In this document: piece after piece, positions 27,488-37,138 of the stretch
How the letters are laid out: the number at the start of each line of letters is the position of its first letter
How positions within the stretch are numbered: the first letter of the stretch is position 1
From: Pontibacter burrus
GTDB taxonomy: Bacteria; Bacteroidota; Bacteroidia; Cytophagales; Hymenobacteraceae
Assembly: GCF_010686685.1 (NCBI RefSeq)
Contig: NZ_JAAGWD010000006.1
Coordinates: 309,924 to 373,923 of the forward strand
Length of the DNA: 64,000 nucleotides
Direction: 5' to 3'
Made by a program: the position numbers and the translations under genes
Notes under the pieces: generated by a model
What the model saw: only the letters and a program-made list of their open reading frames with translations
The model's database searches: none
What the model was told of the DNA's origin: nothing

Positions 27488-28813
27488 CTAATTATTGCAA
27501 AGCGGCAGTGCAATATTAAAAGTGGTACCGTTATCTGCGCTTTCTACATTTATAGTTCCTTTATGCTGCTGCACCAGTGTGTTGGCAATACTTAGCCCCA
27601 ACCCTACTGATTTCTCTCCGCGCAGGCCCTTGCGAGATGCCTTAGAGAAAGCACTGAATAAATGTGGCTTCAGGTGTTGTGGTATGCCAATGCCATTATC
27701 AGAGATGCTCAGCAACGCTTCACGATCTGTCTGGGAAATACCGATGTTGATCTGACCGTGTTCATCCGTAAACTTAATAGCATTCGATATAAGGTTATCC
27801 ATTACACGCCTGAACTTTTCGGGATTGAGGTTTACATATAACGGAGCATTTGAACCTCTTATAGTTAGTTGGCGGGTTTCTTTCAGGCGAATGTTCCATT
27901 CTTCAGAAAGCGATACTATAAACTCGCAAAGTTCGGTTTTCTGAAGCGGATATTCATCTTCCTGCTCATAGCGTGCCATCACCAAAAGGTCATTAATTGT
28001 ATCTTCAGAACTCTGGCAGCTTTTCAGGATCATGTCGTAGAACTTTTGCCTATCAGCTAGGCTCAGTTCGCGCGTTTGCATAAGTTTTACAAGCGCCTGT
28101 ATATTGTTAAATGGAGTCCGCAAATCATGTGCTACTACGCCGAGAATAGCAGTTTTCGCCTTATTAGCTTCTTGTAGTGCGTGCTTCTGTTTTTTTATGA
28201 GCTGTAGCTGCATAAAATGATTCGCTCTGAATGTATAGTTCAAACGGCTAAGCAGGAAAAAGAAAATCAGGATAAAGACAGAGCCCGTTTGGTTAGTGAT
28301 CTGCTGTGCCTCCGAAAGATCAAGAAACTGTACTCCTATCGCAAAAGTGAGCTCAATAAGCACTGATAGCAGCAGCAACTCCTTCAATTCCAGCACTACC
28401 AGCATACCAACCAGCATCAGGCCCATCAGATACATGGTCATGTTATTTACCGGGTTACCCTGGTAAGCTACCGACATCAGCAGGCAGGTTATGGCAAAAA
28501 TGTAACTATAGCCCAGGCAGGCCCAACGGTATAGTTTAGAATCGGGGGATATTTTTTTGCGTTTTAGCCACCAGAGCGTTGCCAATACAGCCATAGAACT
28601 CATGGCATAACTATAGTAGGCCACCCGGTAAAGGCCTGCACCTCTGATTTTATGCTCATATGGTACCAGCTCGTTACTAACAACTACAATAAGGGCAATA
28701 GCCAGCCATACACGGGCTACTATAGTGGTGCTTCTGTTATTTTGTAGCTGATAACTGGATCTGAATCCGGCTGCAGCGGCGGCAGGAACAGACCTGAATA
28801 AATACAACTTCAT
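27488..28813 (-). CDS. Orphan membrane sensor histidine kinase
   Basis: A 441-residue kinase. Six or so membrane segments occupy about residues 30-195 (VWLAIALIVVVSNELVPY, LMLVGMLVVLELKELLLLSV and others) with little periplasmic loop, so it likely senses a membrane or intracellular signal. HisKA has VVAHDLRTPFNNIQALV with the phosphorylated His, and the ATPase has NAIKFTDEHG, DNGIGIP and GLGLSIANTLV. No response regulator is next to it. The gene ends one base after the convergent nuclease gene. Confidence 0.9.
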   Translation of the reverse strand: MKLYLFRSVPAAAAAGFRSSYQLQNNRSTTIVARVWLAIALIVVVSNELVPYEHKIRGAGLYRVAYYSYAMSSMAVLATLWWLKRKKISPDSKLYRWACLGYSYIFAITCLLMSVAYQGNPVNNMTMYLMGLMLVGMLVVLELKELLLLSVLIELTFAIGVQFLDLSEAQQITNQTGSVFILIFFFLLSRLNYTFRANHFMQLQLIKKQKHALQEANKAKTAILGVVAHDLRTPFNNIQALVKLMQTRELSLADRQKFYDMILKSCQSSEDTINDLLVMARYEQEDEYPLQKTELCEFIVSLSEEWNIRLKETRQLTIRGSNAPLYVNLNPEKFRRVMDNLISNAIKFTDEHGQINIGISQTDREALLSISDNGIGIPQHLKPHLFSAFSKASRKGLRGEKSVGLGLSIANTLVQQHKGTINVESADNGTTFNIALPLCNN

Positions 28814-28965
28814 CTGGAAGTAGAGGGCTAAAAGTATTAACTACAAATGTAGAAACAAGTCAGAATATAATAAGCTGTACTAGAAAGATACTTGTTTAAT
28901 TTATAGTTATACTTTCCAGATAACCAGTATTTTATAGCTAACTACAGTTAGATACTGAATACGAT

Positions 28966-29002
28966 ATAAAAACAGAAGGCGGGCTTTGAGGCCCGCCTTC
29001 TG
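28966..29002 (-). terminator. Terminator of dnaN
   Basis: CAGAAGGCGGGC (28973-28984) pairs with GCCCGCCTTCTG (28991-29002), with a T run on the minus strand (A-rich at 28966-28972). It sits 22 bases after the dnaN stop. Confidence 0.85.
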
Positions 29003-29024
29003 CGCGTTAGGAGAAATATAGTTC

Positions 29025-30149
29025 TTATACGTAATTGTTCAGCATTACAGGCATTACCAGCATCAAAACATTTTCGTTGTCTTCGTTGGCAAGTGGCATT
29101 AGCAAACCAGCTCTGTTTGGCGTAGACAGTTCGAATGTGATCTCGTCAGAATCGATGTTATTCAGCATCTCGATCAGGAACTTGGCATTGAAACCGATTT
29201 CCATGTCTTCGCCGTCGTACTGACAAGCTAAACGCTCATTCGCCTCATTTGAGAAATCAAGGTCTTCAGCAGATACCTGAAGTTCAGAGCCAGATAGTTT
29301 CAGGCGAATCTGGTGCGTTGTTTTATTTGAGTAGATAGAGATACGCTTAACAGAGCTTAACAGCGACTGACGCTCAATGATCAGCTTGTTAGGGTTCTGC
29401 ACCGGGATAACGTTCTCATAATCCGGATAGCGCTCATCAATCAGGCGGCAGATCATGCGGATGTTATCGAAGCTGAAGAAAGCATTTGAGTTATTGAACT
29501 CCATGCGTACTGCAGTAGCCTCGGTTGGCAGTGTAGACTTCAGCAGCGTGAAAGCCTTACGCGGAATAATCAGCGATGCTTCCTGGCTTGTAGCCACATC
29601 CATACGGCGGTAGCGCAGCAGGCGGTGACCATCAGTTGCAACAAACGTAACGTTATCAGAACGCAGCTGCACAAAAATACCTGTCATAGCCGGACGAAGC
29701 TCGTCGTTGCTGACAGCAAAAATCGTTTTATTGATTGCGCGTGAAAGTACATTAGAAGGAATCTCGATCGCGTTACCACCTGTTACAACAGGCACACGCG
29801 GGAAATCAGTAGCGTTCTCGCCAGACAGCTTGTAGCGGCCGTTTGATGAGCTGATCTCGATCGTATAAGTTTCTTCGTCGATGGTAAAGGTTACCGGCTG
29901 GTCTGGCAGGTTCTTCAGGGTATCCAACAGAATTTTAGCAGGAGCGGCAATACGGCCATTCTCTCTTGCTTCAACAGGCAGCTCTGTGATCATGGATGTC
30001 TCCAGGTCGCTGGCTGTTATAGTTAGTGTGCTGTCGCTGATCTCGAAGAGAAAGTTCTCAAGGATTGGCACTACCGGGTTGTTGGTTACCACCCCATTTA
30101 TGCTGGCTAACTGCTTAAGCAGCGCAGATGAAGAAACTATAAATTTCAT
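29025..30149 (-). CDS. dnaN: DNA polymerase III beta clamp
   Basis: A 374-residue sliding clamp with the usual start MKFIVSSSALLKQLASINGVV, the central VATDGHRLLRYRRMD and the C-terminal VLMLVMPVMLNNYV; this form of the end is usual in Bacteroidota. It holds the replicase on DNA. It is not next to dnaA or recF here. Confidence 0.97.
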   Translation of the reverse strand: MKFIVSSSALLKQLASINGVVTNNPVVPILENFLFEISDSTLTITASDLETSMITELPVEARENGRIAAPAKILLDTLKNLPDQPVTFTIDEETYTIEISSSNGRYKLSGENATDFPRVPVVTGGNAIEIPSNVLSRAINKTIFAVSNDELRPAMTGIFVQLRSDNVTFVATDGHRLLRYRRMDVATSQEASLIIPRKAFTLLKSTLPTEATAVRMEFNNSNAFFSFDNIRMICRLIDERYPDYENVIPVQNPNKLIIERQSLLSSVKRISIYSNKTTHQIRLKLSGSELQVSAEDLDFSNEANERLACQYDGEDMEIGFNAKFLIEMLNNIDSDEITFELSTPNRAGLLMPLANEDNENVLMLVMPVMLNNYV

Positions 30150-30175
30150 TCTATATCCCTATAATGTTATTCAGG

Positions 30176-30183
30176 CAAAGTTA
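30176..30183 (-). promoter_or_regulatory. -7 element for dnaN
   Basis: TAACTTTG on the minus strand matches TAnnTTTG and puts the start near 30172, 23 bases before the ATG. No clear -33 element. Confidence 0.45.
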
Positions 30184-30255
30184 AAAATATTTCGGATTTA
30201 TACTAAGCTCAACAGCAAAGGTTTTTCAGGTTTTTGGCTGTTTTATGCTGATTTT

Positions 30256-31956
30256 TTAAAACTTTTCATAACGCCGTTTGCGCAGGTAGTAACGGGTTAC
30301 GCCAAACAGGGCCAGCAACGCGATCGGGACTACCAGGTTCAGTACCTGCCAATAAGTTTTCTCTTCCTGTACACGCACTCTGTCTAGCGGTCGCAGCTTT
30401 ATTTCCTTGCTCCGTACGTTAATCAATCCTTCCGAATCGAGCAGGTAATGAATGGTGTTCATGGCCAGTTCTTTGTTGGCAAATTTAATGTTGTTAAAAC
30501 GGTCGAAGCCCAGTTCATAGGCTTGCCCTGTTCTGGGGTTCACATCATTGCGGATCAGGTCGCCATCAGAGAAAACAGCAATCTGGGTAGGTACCCCCTG
30601 TTCTTTAACCGTAGTATTGGCAACTCCGGCAGGTGCACGACGGTTCCGGAAAAGAGACGTAAATGTACCTTCCAGCAAATAACCCACCGGTTGCTCTCCT
30701 GCCTGGTACTGCTCCGGATTAACATCCATGCGGGCTTCTTCCAGGGTAAGCGGTACAGGAGCCTGCATAATGCGTGAGTATCGTGACGTGTACAGCAATG
30801 GAGTTTTAATCACCCCTGTAGCTTTCACAGTATCTATAGTTCCGATGAACTTGCTGTACACGGCATCCAGGTTGCGCGTGATCGGGTGCTTGCTAAACTT
30901 GTTAAGAAGCGGATAAAAACGCCAGTTGATCATCTCGGTTGATGGTCTGCCGCCTGTATAGCCCGTTACCAACGGAATAAAGCCCGAGTTTAGGTCCATG
31001 ATCAGTGTCGGGTTCAGGCGCACGCCATACCGGAAAAACAGGTCGTCCAGGTTATGGTTATAAGGCATCGCAAAGGTGCCGCCTCTGCCCAGGCTATCCA
31101 GGTTCGCATCCAGGGCATCAACAAAAAACACAGCTTTGCCCCCATTCATTAAGAACTGGTCTATTTTGTATTTATCTGCATCAGAGTAAGGCTGAGTAGG
31201 TTTTGCAACGATAATCAGGTCAAGGCCTTCAAGGGATGGTATTTCGTTTAGGTTACCCATCGCTACGCGGTAATATTGCTGCAATGAGCCTAACAAGTCT
31301 GTTACCTGCTGAAATTCAAGTTCTCCCTGGCCAGTAATGTAACCTATAGTTTTACTACCCTGGAAAGCTATTTTACGAATTCCGGCAGCCAGTTCATACT
31401 CCACTCCTTCTACCGACTGGTTCAAACGTTCGTCTGGTGTTGCAGCAAGATTGCCTTTCAAAAAGTTAACAGCTGTTTCTTTGCCATTATACCGGATAAT
31501 TGCTCCCGGAAATACAAGACGCTCTACTTGTTTACCTTCTTCGGTGGCACGCAGGTTGGTCGGCTGTATGCCTTTTTGGCCCAGTTGCTGCATAAATTCG
31601 GTGCGCTTCTTTTCGTCGGTAATAGAGTTAGGGTCAAAATATGTATACCGCACATTGCCATCAGCATAAATTCGGAATTCATCCAGCGTTTCACGAGCCG
31701 ACTGCTGTAGCCGCTTAAAGCCAGACGGAAAATCGCCTTCCAGGTAAACTTCCACAAATACTTCACCCGGCAGTTCACCCAGCATCTGTTTTGTTACCGG
31801 AGAGATGGAGTAACGCTTATCTTCGGTCAGATCTATCCTGAAAAAATAGTTGTAAACCAGCATGTTAACCATAACCAACGAAACTATAGCTAAAAGATAG
31901 CGGGTGATATCGCGGCGGCGTTTGCTTGTAGGTTTTTTCGTTTCCTGCGTTACCAT
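30256..31956 (-). CDS. gldG: Gliding ABC transporter substrate-binding component GldG
   Basis: The 566-residue protein has an N-terminal anchor (YLLAIVSLVMVNMLVYNYFF), the GldG line LTEDKRYSISPVTKQML, a DUF4350-like middle (FLMNGGKAVFFVDALD) and a C-terminal membrane helix (VLNLVVPIALLALFGV) followed by a basic tail. With GldA and GldF it forms an ABC transporter needed for gliding in F. johnsoniae. The start overlaps the gldF end by seven bases. Confidence 0.93.
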   Translation of the reverse strand: MVTQETKKPTSKRRRDITRYLLAIVSLVMVNMLVYNYFFRIDLTEDKRYSISPVTKQMLGELPGEVFVEVYLEGDFPSGFKRLQQSARETLDEFRIYADGNVRYTYFDPNSITDEKKRTEFMQQLGQKGIQPTNLRATEEGKQVERLVFPGAIIRYNGKETAVNFLKGNLAATPDERLNQSVEGVEYELAAGIRKIAFQGSKTIGYITGQGELEFQQVTDLLGSLQQYYRVAMGNLNEIPSLEGLDLIIVAKPTQPYSDADKYKIDQFLMNGGKAVFFVDALDANLDSLGRGGTFAMPYNHNLDDLFFRYGVRLNPTLIMDLNSGFIPLVTGYTGGRPSTEMINWRFYPLLNKFSKHPITRNLDAVYSKFIGTIDTVKATGVIKTPLLYTSRYSRIMQAPVPLTLEEARMDVNPEQYQAGEQPVGYLLEGTFTSLFRNRRAPAGVANTTVKEQGVPTQIAVFSDGDLIRNDVNPRTGQAYELGFDRFNNIKFANKELAMNTIHYLLDSEGLINVRSKEIKLRPLDRVRVQEEKTYWQVLNLVVPIALLALFGVTRYYLRKRRYEKF

Positions 31957-32678
31957 TTTCTGCTGCTTAATACAAGTTTGGTAGATAAGATCATGATCGT
32001 GATCACGGACAGGAAATAGAGCACATCGCGCGAATCGATCAGGCCTTTGCTGATGGCATCGTAATGATATGAAATACCCAATTGGCTGATGCCATAACTA
32101 TAACTTGCCAGTGCCGGAATAGAAGCCAGCAGATCGAAGCCTGTATAGATGATATAGCACATAAACAGCGCCACTATAAACGAGATGATCTGATTACTGG
32201 AGATAGACGATGCAAACACGCCGATGGCACAGAAAACACCGGCAAGAAAGATCAACCCAAGATAAGAGCCAACAACAGCAGCAGAGTCGACGTTGCCCTG
32301 TGGATTGCCTAAGTCATATACCGTATAGTAATATAGCAGTGTTGGCACCAGCGCAAATAAGGCCAGCAACAGCGCAGCAAAAAACTTCCCAAGTATAAGT
32401 TGCAGATCAGTAATGGGCTTAGTCAGCAGCAGTTCTATAGTTCCTTCACGTTTCTCCTCAGCAAACGTGCGCATGGTAATGGCTGGTATCAGAAACAGGA
32501 AAAGCCACGGAGCCATCGAGAAAAGTGTCTGCATATCGGCAAAGCCGTACGTCAGCACGCTGCTATCCGGAAACACCCATGTAAACATGCCGGTCGCTAC
32601 CAGAAACACCGCAATCACCATGTAAGCGATCAGCGAGTTCAGGAAGCCGTTAAATTCTTTTTTAAGTATGGATAACAT
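31950..32678 (-). CDS. gldF: Gliding ABC transporter permease GldF
   Basis: A 242-residue ABC-2-type permease with six membrane segments and the loop PAITMRTFAEEKREGTIELL that is conserved in ABC-2 permeases. It is adjacent to gldG (overlap) and 99 bases from gldA, so one transporter is encoded here. Confidence 0.93.
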   Translation of the reverse strand: MLSILKKEFNGFLNSLIAYMVIAVFLVATGMFTWVFPDSSVLTYGFADMQTLFSMAPWLFLFLIPAITMRTFAEEKREGTIELLLTKPITDLQLILGKFFAALLLALFALVPTLLYYYTVYDLGNPQGNVDSAAVVGSYLGLIFLAGVFCAIGVFASSISSNQIISFIVALFMCYIIYTGFDLLASIPALASYSYGISQLGISYHYDAISKGLIDSRDVLYFLSVITIMILSTKLVLSSRKW

Positions 32679-32689
32679 TCTGTTATAAT

Positions 32690-32775
32690 TATGAATGCTG
32701 AATTATGAATTAGAAATGGATGATAAACTATTGATATCCCACCATCTCATTCATAATTCATAATTTATAATTCAT
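32690..32775. repeat. AT-rich spacer between gldF and gldA
   Basis: Repeats of TAATTATGAAT and ATTCATAATTTATAATTCAT make it self-complementary (about 32688-32712 with 32750-32776). Same word family as other spacers in the window. Confidence 0.6.
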
Positions 32776-32777
32776 CA

Positions 32778-33689
32778 TTATTTAGTAAGCTGTTGGAAAA
32801 TGTGTTCGAGTGAGTTTTCTTCCTGGCGCAGGCCTACAAGTGGCCAGTTATGTTCGGCTGCAATCCGGAATACGGAAGATCTGATATCGGCATCCTGACG
32901 CGAGGTAATGCGGTATGTATTGCTTTGTACCTGTCCCACGTTAGTAACTCCGGCTATAGTTTGCAGCAAGTCAATCTGAATAGGGTGCTCAAACTCGACT
33001 ATAGTTGTTTTCTCTCCCCTGCTACCCGCCTGTAAGCTCGCCACATCACTGTTTGCTACCAGTTTGCCACGGTTAATAATCACCACGCGGTCGCAGATGG
33101 CGGCCACTTCCTGCATAATATGTGTCGAGAAGATCACCGTTTTATCCTGTCCAATACGCTTGATGAGCGAGCGAATCTCTACGATCTGGTTAGGGTCAAG
33201 ACCTGTAGTTGGTTCATCCAGGATCAGTACCTGCGGGTCGTGGACCAGTGCTTGTGCTAAGCCAACTCGTTGCCGGTACCCCTTCGATAAGGCACCTATT
33301 TTCTTACCCTGCTCCAACGTAAGCCCGCACAGCTCCACCATCTCCTGCACACGGGCCTTGGCTGCTTTGCCTTTTATACCATAAACAGATGCCACAAACT
33401 CCAGGTACTCGTGCACATACATATCCAGGTAAAGCGGGTTATGTTCCGGCAAATACCCCACCATGCGGCGCACAGCAATCGGGTCCTGCTCCACATCATA
33501 GCCGTTCACAACTATAGTTCCGGCTGATGGCGGCAGGTAACAGGTAGCGATCTTCATGGTAGTGGATTTGCCGGCACCGTTAGGGCCCAGAAAACCAAGT
33601 ATCTGCCCCTGCTCCACTGTAAACGAAATATCATCTACAGCGCGCTGTTCCCCGAAGATTTTGGTAAGGTTCTTTACTTCTACAGACAT
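32778..33689 (-). CDS. gldA: Gliding ABC transporter ATPase GldA
   Basis: The 303-residue ATPase has Walker A GPNGAGKS, signature ALSKGYRQRVGLAQAL, Walker B VLILDEPTTGLD and the switch His in STHIMQEV. The gldA-gldF-gldG order supports the name. The C-terminal 70 residues are the usual extension of this DrrA-like family. Confidence 0.93.
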   Translation of the reverse strand: MSVEVKNLTKIFGEQRAVDDISFTVEQGQILGFLGPNGAGKSTTMKIATCYLPPSAGTIVVNGYDVEQDPIAVRRMVGYLPEHNPLYLDMYVHEYLEFVASVYGIKGKAAKARVQEMVELCGLTLEQGKKIGALSKGYRQRVGLAQALVHDPQVLILDEPTTGLDPNQIVEIRSLIKRIGQDKTVIFSTHIMQEVAAICDRVVIINRGKLVANSDVASLQAGSRGEKTTIVEFEHPIQIDLLQTIAGVTNVGQVQSNTYRITSRQDADIRSSVFRIAAEHNWPLVGLRQEENSLEHIFQQLTK

Positions 33690-33787
33690 TCTTTAATGAT
33701 TAATGAGTAATAAGTAATGCCTAATTATAGTTTATAGTTGAGCCATTATTCATCACTCATTATTAAGTATTCATTAATATTTCAGTC

Positions 33788-33795
33788 CAAAATTA
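33788..33795 (-). promoter_or_regulatory. -7 element for the gldAFG operon
   Basis: TAATTTTG on the minus strand matches TAnnTTTG and gives a start near 33784, a leader of about 95 bases that contains simple repeats (33700-33780). No clear -33. Confidence 0.4.
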
Positions 33796-33834
33796 ACAAA
33801 ATCCTGGCTTCCTGTACATCACTAAATCTTAGTT

Positions 33835-34539
33835 CTACTTCTGAATTCTGCCTTTCGGCATCAGCGGGCGTACTTCAATTTCTACATGGTGGTAGTTTGC
33901 GTGCGACTCCAGGGCATGAACTATAGTTGAGGCAATGTCTTCAGGGCGCATCATGTTCTCGCGGCTGGTTATATTCTCGAAATTGTCAAAGAAATTGGTG
34001 TTAACCGATCCCGGGAAAATACAGGTAACTTTAACGCCATAGTTGCGCACTTCTTTGTAAAGAGATTGTGAAATACCGCGCACCGCATACTTACTACCGC
34101 AATACCCCGACATGCCTTCTATACCGGTTGTTCCGGCTATAGAGGAGATATTGATGATGTGGCCTTCGCCTAACTCTTTCATGCCAGGCAGCACAAGACG
34201 CGAACAGTAGAATACGCCATTCACGTTTGTTTCAAACATCGTAAGCCAGTCTTCTATTGATTGTTCGTCCAGGTAACCGCCAATACCAAGGCCGGCATTA
34301 TTTACCAGCACCGATACATGAACGCCTAGCTGCGAAATGGTTTGATCAAACGCACGTTGCACCGACTCTGGGTAGCGAACATCGCATTCAAAAAAGTGGA
34401 AATTCTCGTGCTTAAGCTCCGGAGCGTTTCTTCCCCAACCCGCAACTATAGCACCTTTATCCAATAGCGCCTCCACAGTAGACAATCCAATTCCTTTGCT
34501 CACACCGGTTACCACGGCTATCTTCCCTTTTAATTCCAT
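33835..34539 (-). CDS. SDR-family oxidoreductase
   Basis: A classical short-chain dehydrogenase of 234 residues: cofactor loop TGVSKGIG, NNAGLGIGG, catalytic Ser in ISSIAGT, and YCGSKYAVRG with Tyr and Lys. The substrate is unknown. It is similar in plan to the next gene (34699-35406), so the two may be old duplicates. Confidence 0.85.
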   Translation of the reverse strand: MELKGKIAVVTGVSKGIGLSTVEALLDKGAIVAGWGRNAPELKHENFHFFECDVRYPESVQRAFDQTISQLGVHVSVLVNNAGLGIGGYLDEQSIEDWLTMFETNVNGVFYCSRLVLPGMKELGEGHIINISSIAGTTGIEGMSGYCGSKYAVRGISQSLYKEVRNYGVKVTCIFPGSVNTNFFDNFENITSRENMMRPEDIASTIVHALESHANYHHVEIEVRPLMPKGRIQK

Positions 34540-34698
34540 AGTTATATGTATTTAATTGCTGAATGGTTGATGGATAAATTGTTGTTTCTTTTGTAGTGTA
34601 AGTTGCAAAGCATTGCGTCTCTACCTATCACAACTTTCTAACTTCAAAACTTTCTAACTTTTACCTTCTTTAACTCCTAAACTCTTTAACTCCCAAAC
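34540..34698. other. Spacer between the two SDR genes
   Basis: No gene. It contains serial words of the CTTTCTAACTT type (34625-34700), matching the simple-repeat spacers elsewhere in the window. Confidence 0.5.
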
Positions 34699-35406
34699 TT
34701 ACAAGTCTCCCAATTGCGGGCGAATAAGTATTTCCTCCACTACGCTGTTCTCTGACATGGTATAGGCACCCCAGATTGCGTTTGCCACATCTTCAGACTT
34801 CATGAAGCGTTCTGCAGGCAAATCCACACCTTCCCAGCTTGCGGTTAACGTAGCTCCGGGCAGCAACGCTGTAACTTTAACGTTATGTTCCTTTGTCTCC
34901 TCGCGAAGTACTTTGGTCATGCCGTACAGTGCAAATTTAGAGATGCAGTACGAGCCACCGTTTATGTAAGGAGTGATACTTGCCGTAGAGCACAAGTTAA
35001 AGATATGCCCGCTGCGGCGCTTGATCATGTCCTTGGCAAAGGCTTTTGAAATATAATAAGCACTGTACAGGTTTGTATGGATCATGAACGGCAGCGCGTC
35101 ATCGTCTTCTTCCGTAATCTTGCCGGGCACAAACAGGCCGCTGTTGTTCACTACTACATCTACCTGCACATTCAGGCCCTGAACATATTTTATAAAGTCA
35201 TTGATTGACTTTATATCACTCAGATCAGCCTGCTGGTAAAACACTTTTGTAAAAGTATAGGCCTGTTCTATATCTAACTTCAACTTTTGCAGGTCATTTT
35301 CGTTTCGGGAGCAGGTGATAATGTGGAACCCTTCTTTAGCAAAAAGTTCTACTACCGCCCTTCCTATACCTTTGGTACCGCCTGTAACCAGTATGTAACG
35401 TTGCAT
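34699..35406 (-). CDS. SDR-family oxidoreductase
   Basis: The 235-residue protein has TGGTKGIG at residues 8-15, NNSGLFVPG, LCSTASITPY and the YCISKFALYG Tyr/Lys pair. The family is certain; the substrate is not. It is divergent from the MlaE-like gene. Confidence 0.85.
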   Translation of the reverse strand: MQRYILVTGGTKGIGRAVVELFAKEGFHIITCSRNENDLQKLKLDIEQAYTFTKVFYQQADLSDIKSINDFIKYVQGLNVQVDVVVNNSGLFVPGKITEEDDDALPFMIHTNLYSAYYISKAFAKDMIKRRSGHIFNLCSTASITPYINGGSYCISKFALYGMTKVLREETKEHNVKVTALLPGATLTASWEGVDLPAERFMKSEDVANAIWGAYTMSENSVVEEILIRPQLGDL

Positions 35407-35468
35407 GCAGAAATATATTTAATTTTATATGTTTAGCTATTACACGCGTAAGATAGGTATTTATAGCG

Positions 35469-35476
35469 TAAATTTG
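35469..35476 (+). promoter_or_regulatory. -7 element for the MlaE-like gene
   Basis: TAAATTTG matches TAnnTTTG, with a start near 35480 and a leader of about 40 bases. -33 not clear. Confidence 0.4.
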
Positions 35477-35520
35477 ATTTAAACAAGTACAAACCACCAA
35501 GTTCAGACATCGCACACCCT

Positions 35521-36252
35521 ATGCTGGAGCATTTCGGAAAATATCTCATATTCCTGGGTAGCCTGGTTACCCGCATCGAATCGCCGCGCATATTGTTTAA
35601 CAGAACGATAGACGAAGCCATATTAATAGGTATAAACTCCATTTTTATAGTTGGTATTGTATCTACGTTTATTGGCGCCGTAACCTGCGTTCAGGTTTCA
35701 TATAACCTGACCAATGCGCTTATTCCCCGCTCTACCATCGGGTTTATGGTACGCGAAATGACCATTCTGGAGCTGGCCCCAACTATAACTTCCATAGTAC
35801 TGGCAGGCAAAGTGGGCTCAAACATTGCCAGCGGCTTGGGCACTATGCAGATAACCGAGCAGGTAGATGCCCTGGAAGTAATGGGTATAAACTCTGAGAA
35901 CTACCTGGTGCTGCCTAAAATTATTGCAGCCTTGTTCGTTTTCCCGATGCTGGTGATTCTGGCCATGTTCCTGTCTATTGCAGGAGGCTATATAGCCGGT
36001 ACATTAACAAATGCCCTTACAGCCCAGGAGTATATTACGGGTATACGCGATGCATTTGTACCTTATAACATCCTTTTCGCACTGATAAAATCAGTTGTGT
36101 TTGCCTTCCTGATTTCCTCCATCTCTTCGTTTAAGGGGTATAATACCTCGGGAGGTGCACTGGAAGTGGGCGCGGCCAGTACTGCAGCAGTTACCAACAG
36201 TGTAATTGCCGTTTTGATAGCCGACTACGTGTGTGCCCAGTTACTCCTATAG
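35521..36252 (+). CDS. mlaE: MlaE-type ABC transporter permease
   Basis: A 243-residue permease with five or so membrane segments and the family motif LAGKVGSNIASGLGTMQITEQVDALEVMGI. In other bacteria MlaE works with ATPase MlaF and an MCE protein MlaD to move phospholipid between the membranes. The next gene is the ATPase, 11 bases on. Confidence 0.9.
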   Translation: MLEHFGKYLIFLGSLVTRIESPRILFNRTIDEAILIGINSIFIVGIVSTFIGAVTCVQVSYNLTNALIPRSTIGFMVREMTILELAPTITSIVLAGKVGSNIASGLGTMQITEQVDALEVMGINSENYLVLPKIIAALFVFPMLVILAMFLSIAGGYIAGTLTNALTAQEYITGIRDAFVPYNILFALIKSVVFAFLISSISSFKGYNTSGGALEVGAASTAAVTNSVIAVLIADYVCAQLLL

Positions 36253-36263
36253 TTTAAATTACA

Positions 36264-37055
36264 ATGATTGAAATACATAACATACATAAAACCTTCGGCG
36301 ATAAAAAAGTGCTGGACGGCGTAAGCGGCGTATTTGAGACGGGCAAAACCAACCTGTTGCTTGGCGCCAGTGGCACTGGTAAAAGTGTGCTGCTGAAGTG
36401 CATCGTAGGCCTGGTAAAACCAGACATCGGAAGCGTTACATTTGACGGCACTTACTTCACAAACAACAAACTAGACATACGGCAGGAGATCCGCCGCAAA
36501 ATAGGAATGCTGTTTCAGGGGTCTGCCCTCTTCGACTCCATGAACGTGCAGCAAAACGTCGAATTTCCGCTTAAAATGCTGACACCTGACATGACCAAAA
36601 GTGACAGGATGGATCGTGTAAACTTCTGCCTGAAACGTGTTGGCCTGGAGGGTTCGAATAAAAAGATGCCATCTGAACTGAGCGGCGGTATGAAAAAACG
36701 TGTTGGCATTGCCCGTGCCATAGCGCCTAATTGTACCTACCTTTTCTGCGACGAACCCAACTCCGGTCTCGATCCGCTTACAGCTATCAAAATTGACGAA
36801 CTGATAAAGGAGATTACCGTTGAGTACAACATCACAACTATAGTTGTAACCCACGACATGAACTCTGTGATCGAAATTGGTGACCGGATTATGTTCCTTT
36901 ACCAGGGTAAAAAACTATGGGAAGGTACCCGCGATGACATCATGGACTCTGATGTAAAAGAGCTGAATGAGTTTATTTTTGCCAACCGACTGATGCGCGA
37001 CGCAAAGAAAGTGGAAGAGGAAGAAGAGCAGGCCGAAAATAACAACAAGCAGTAA
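36264..37055 (+). CDS. mlaF: MlaF-type ABC transporter ATPase
   Basis: A 263-residue ATPase: Walker A GASGTGKS, Q-loop FQGSALF, signature LSGGMKKR, Walker B LFCDEPNSGLD (Asn in place of the more common Thr) and switch VVTHDMNS. The C-terminus is an acidic tail. No MCE (MlaD) gene follows; the neighbour is the convergent nupC. Confidence 0.9.
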   Translation: MIEIHNIHKTFGDKKVLDGVSGVFETGKTNLLLGASGTGKSVLLKCIVGLVKPDIGSVTFDGTYFTNNKLDIRQEIRRKIGMLFQGSALFDSMNVQQNVEFPLKMLTPDMTKSDRMDRVNFCLKRVGLEGSNKKMPSELSGGMKKRVGIARAIAPNCTYLFCDEPNSGLDPLTAIKIDELIKEITVEYNITTIVVTHDMNSVIEIGDRIMFLYQGKKLWEGTRDDIMDSDVKELNEFIFANRLMRDAKKVEEEEEQAENNNKQ

Positions 37056-37073
37056 CGAAACTATAGTTTGCCT

Positions 37074-37120
37074 ATAAAAGCGAAAGGCTTCCGGGTTTAT
37101 CGGAAGCCTTTCGCTTTTAT
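37074..37120. terminator. Bidirectional terminator, 20-bp perfect stem
   Basis: Positions 37074-37093 and 37101-37120 form a perfect 20-base stem with a seven-base loop between the converging mlaF and nupC. A perfect AACTATAGTT (37059-37068) sits just outside on the left, and the related TATAGTT on the right. Confidence 0.9.
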
Positions 37121-37138
37121 AGTTATAAGGGTTGTTTA

